64,000 nucleotides of DNA from Loxodes magnus (taxonomy: Eukaryota > Ciliophora > Karyorelictea > Loxodida > Loxodidae). Of this stretch, positions 60,840-64,000 are shown piece by piece. A program made the translations under genes and the position numbers. The stretch covers positions 62,001-126,000 of the forward strand of contig CAMPDV010000279.1 in assembly GCA_946699065.1 (NCBI GenBank). Direction: 5' to 3'. Below the pieces are notes generated by a model, which saw nothing but the letters and a program-made list of their open reading frames with translations, made no database searches and was not told the DNA's origin. Numbering within the stretch: position 1 is the stretch's first letter; every line of letters starts with the position of its first letter.

Positions 60840-62450
60840 AACTAAAACAGTTTTTGACATCTATAACTACAAGAATTACTTCCTTTAATTATAGATATTA
60901 GTAAATGTTTTTAATGTTTTTTAGTTATAATCTTTATCTCATCAATTTTTAATTACTCTTGTTATAATCTCATCTTGTATTTTTTCCCTTTTGCTTTTTC
61001 CATTTCTAATAATTTTAACTTTCTTGACATAAATTTCTTGTGAAATATTTTTATTTATAAATCTAAATATACCAAATAAGACTTAGGAAAGGAGTTTATA
61101 AGTCCTTAATCATATAATACAAGGTGTCTTAATTCATAATTTCCGATCTTTTCCGATAGTCAATTTCTTATATTAGAATAGTATAAGCATTTAAAGATAT
61201 GCTCGAAAGTCTTATACTCTCCACACATACAGTAGAATTTATCAATAGAATAGTGACAATCTTAAAGATTTTTTCGAAAATTATAGGATTATATTTAATT
61301 TTATATATAATGATAATTTCTCGTCTATACTATTTGTTGAATTTCGTATAAGTAATTTGTGAAAATTGTTAAAGATTACCAAATTATTCAGTATATACTT
61401 TAGCTATCTTCATTCTCATAAATTTTTTAGTAGCTACTTTATAGAAATATTGTTGTATTTTGTCTCTTATATGCTTAGTAAAAGTTTTAAGATTTTTTTA
61501 ATTCTATTAATTCTGCAGATCAATATTATAAAGGTCTGATAATTGCTAAACTTAATCGTAGTATTGAAATCCTTTTTTCCAGATATTAAGGAAAAGAGAG
61601 CCTATAGTTGATCTTGGAAAATAAATTTTATAGTAGAATCTGAAGAATTTTATAGCCATAATGTGCTTAAAAGGTAATCAATTCAGGTCTATATAACATG
61701 ATTTATTAAATGTTGAAGTTGGTACTTAAAAGCTTTTCTTGAAATCATTCTCATGCTTGATACATTTTTTTAAAACTCCAATTATTCCTTTTTGAATACA
61801 TTATGGAACTAGTTCTCCTCCATATTCTGCTTTAGGTAGTGTAAAAAGTCTTCATAAAGTTTTAAAATTTCAAGGAGTCACATTCTTATATCTTATTAGT
61901 TAAAAAACAGCTTTCTTCATTACAGCTATATATTTGAATATAACTTCTTTGAAATGGGGATAAAAATCTTTTTCTGATGTAGAATTATACCTAAATATGT
62001 TTCTTGTTCTTTTTAAATAATTGCTTAATTTTCTAATCATAAATTTAAGTTTTATTATTTCTAATGCTTTTTTAAAATATAGATGCATTCAGATTTGCTA
62101 ACATAGATCTTTAAGTGAGTTTATGAAAAAATCTTACTTGTTTCATTTATAAACTCCTATACCTACTTTGAAGATTTGGAAAGAAGAATCATATCATCTG
62201 CTCATCCTCTAGAAGCGAAGCTAATACTCGTATCCTGGCGTTTGAATCTCAAATAGGTACTTTTACTTTCCAAATATCTAATTACTATGTCATAATACAG
62301 CAATGCTAAAACTGATCCATATGAACTTCCTTATATAACTCCATTGTTGTATTATAATGTTCTGGTGTTCTTTCCATCTATGATAAATGAAGAATATAGA
62401 TTTTTGTAAAACAATTCTAAGGCTATTATTATTGAATACTTACAAAAAAC
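60840..62450 (-). mobile_element. LINE fragment with RT and C-terminal zinc motif (L4)
   Basis: Minus strand: SSYGSVLALLYYDIVIRYLE, then RGWADDMILLSK (WADD box at about 62,200), KAEYGGELVPQ at about 61,810, CYIDLNWLPFKHIMAIKFFR at about 61,660, and the zinc motif YCMCGEYKTFEHIFKC at about 61,190-61,240, all in one or two frames. The 3' tail at 60,905-60,840 is shared with L3 and copy 1. 5'-truncated in the RT fingers. Zinc motif and RT tail are the best preserved of any copy in the window, suggesting a younger insertion. Confidence 0.75.
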
Positions 62451-63319
62451 TGAATATATTTGTTTTGCTTTAGAAGATAAATTAATAGTATTTGTATGTA
62501 GAAATAATGTAAAAAAATCAAAATTAAAATACTATTTTTTTAAGAATTTTCAATTTATAAATTAAGTTTCTTAAAGTTCATAGTTAAGTAAATTAATGTA
62601 ATTTCTTAACACTTAAAGCAACATTTATAAAATGACTAAATAGTCTGGTTTAATTAAACATTTATAGGAATCAAATAATAAAAAGATCTGTTAAACATAA
62701 TTGAGACTAGAAAAGTATTTGCATAGTGTCAAAAGATACTTATAATGCTAATAAAAAGATTTCTATTAATTAATGCTTTGGAGTTCATTAATTTAATATT
62801 TATCTTAATTAAATAAAAGAAACTTCCCTATTTCACTTACATTAAAGAAAAATAATAGAAAATAACTAAAACTACTTTAAAAATCTTCAATCAAGTTTTA
62901 TTTCCTTCTACACAAAATCAGAAACTATTTCATTAAGAACTAGATGTTTAACATCAAAATTAAAGAGCAATTAGGATTTTTGCCAAAAACAGTCTAAGTT
63001 AAAATAAAGAGAAAGTTTCTAGATATACCAGAATTTAAAACTTTAACACTTAAACTATTTATTGAAGCTATTGAAAGTTCTGTTAACTTTTTTATCTATT
63101 AATTCATTTTAAGAAATGTCAATGGTATAAAATCTCAAACTATTAGAATCTTAAAAAAGGTAATTAAAAACTAATTTAGGTTAAAAATAATAAAATTAAT
63201 AAGCTTATTTAACTTACCTAAGGGTAAACCACTAATAATACATTTTAGTATTTAAATATAAACTAATAAGGAAATTAGGTAATATTTTCTTTAATTATTA
63301 TCAATAATATCTTTATTTA
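62451..63319. other. AT-rich stretch, nothing recognised
   Basis: Protein-like strings are possible on the plus strand but no domain can be named. Confidence 0.35.
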
Positions 63320-63845
63320 CTGTTATTACATTATATACAATAAAGTGGATGTAGGAATAAAAGGTGAACTTCAATAATATGGAGGATGATATTTGCTAAC
63401 AATTCTTCACTCTTTTCTAAATAATATGTTAAGATTTGGAAGAATATTTTATAATTAAATACATAGGTGATAGTTTAATATTTAAAAAAGGAAATAAAGA
63501 TGATTGTAAAAACTGAAGATCTATTTCTCTTATTAATACTATTCTTAAACTAAATGATAAAGCTTTAACAAAAAGACTATAAAATCTGATTTATTAGAGA
63601 AACTTGATTCACCCTTCATAAATGGAATCTATGAAAAACAGATAAAAAACCTTATAGATTTGAATAATATAGCAAATAATTGATAATGATCGGAAACGTG
63701 ATAAAGGTAAGACTAAATTGAATAGCAACACTGATAGATGTTGAAAAAATGTTTGATTCAATAGAAAGAAGAATTTTGTTTGATTAACTTAAGAGAGTTA
63801 AACTACCACTTGGAATAGTTCTACCTAAGAATATTTATTAATAAT
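63320..63845 (+). mobile_element. LINE RT fragment (L5), finger region
   Basis: VGIKGELQQYGG and HSFLNNMLRFGR (about 63,350-63,450), FKKGNKDDCKNWRSISLINT (about 63,482-63,545), NLIHPSQMESMKNRQ, then GKTKL and DVEKMFDSIERR in shifting frames. Matches the L3 finger region (IKGELLKYAGDYL, SFLNNMLRLW). It breaks off at about 63,845, before the catalytic box. Confidence 0.65.
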
Positions 63846-63897
63846 ATTAATATTTAATATATTTCTAGCCATCATTTTTACTTTTATCCATATTTAG

Positions 63898-64000
63898 TTA
63901 TCTTTATTACCTACTAACTTAAAAGCTTTCAAAGGACTGGAAAGGAGTTTCCAGCTAAACGACCAAGATCATTCTCTTGATTTTCATAATGCGTGTATCC
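63898..64000 (+). ncRNA. GC-rich structured element A, copy 4 (cut by window end)
   Basis: CTACTAACTTAAAAGCTTTC precedes a perfect stem CTGGAAA-GGAG-TTTCCAG (63,937-63,954), followed by CTAAACGACC as in the other copies (ACGACC) and a GTATCC at the edge where others have GATATCC. Stem sequence and loop both differ from copies 1-3, yet pairing is complete. Partial. Confidence 0.5.

Noticed and set aside
1-64000. Standard Tetrahymena/Paramecium code (TGA as only stop)
   Set aside because: Conserved Trp in MORN, WD40, WWE, kinase, RT and zinc-knuckle motifs is TGA many times; genes would be chopped into pieces.
1-64000. CRISPR array, bacterial operons, ribosome binding sites
   Set aside because: Repeats are protein-coding MORN units or retroelements; the domain set, code and introns are eukaryotic.
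1-64000. tRNA and rRNA genes
   Set aside because: No cloverleaf with a plausible acceptor, D arm and T arm, and no conserved rRNA blocks, were found by eye. A covariance search would be needed to exclude them.

Overview
This AT-rich window (dense, low-complexity A/T tracts with a few GC-rich islands) looks like nuclear DNA of a ciliate with an extreme genetic code. Recognisable proteins (MORN, WD40, kinase, RING/WWE, B-box/kelch, F-box/LRR, reverse transcriptase) read through only if TAA and TAG are glutamine and TGA is tryptophan. Paralogues exchange TGG and TGA at the same conserved Trp, and CAA/CAG and TAA/TAG at Gln. Several genes nevertheless seem to end in TAA (tandem TAA TAA after the kinase and the kelch protein). 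All three stop codons therefore seem to be both sense and stop, as described for Condylostoma (heterotrich) and partly for karyorelicts such as Loxodes and Parduczia. I cannot name the species. Two WD40 paralogues share an intron of only 18-20 nt at the same site.

Layout. 1-3 kb: a TRIM-like RING/B-box/coiled-coil/WWE gene. 4.2-6.1 kb: an intact coiled-coil plus zinc-knuckle ORF and a second zinc-knuckle ORF whose family recurs at 12.6-13.4 and 41.4-42.3 kb. 8-14 kb: retroelement pieces in both directions and a possible beta-propeller gene. 14.6-15.8 and 34.8-36.3 kb: paired WD40 gene plus GC-rich structured element. 17.2-19.7 kb: two divergent ORF1-like genes. 19.9-21.4 kb: an intact kinase-MORN gene. 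22.1-26.6 and 36.8-40.5 kb: two near-identical LINE copies (APE-type endonuclease and RT) in direct orientation. 26.65-28.97 and 48.4-52.8 kb: inverted copies of a MORN/F-box/LRR gene, the second hugely expanded by 828-bp higher-order repeats. 30.4-33.1, 44.9-47.4 and 57.9-58.2 kb: a B-box/coiled-coil/kelch gene and two degenerate paralogues. 52.9-54.5, 60.8-62.5 and 63.3-63.8 kb: more LINE fragments.

Host genes are of repeat-domain signalling and ubiquitin-type families common in ciliates. The rest is non-LTR retrotransposon debris and tandem or segmental duplication. The least explained feature is a GC-rich element of about 310 bp, present four times (15.5, 36.0, 54.55 and 63.9 kb), in which stem sequences change while base pairing is kept. 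It looks like a structured RNA gene family or a SINE.
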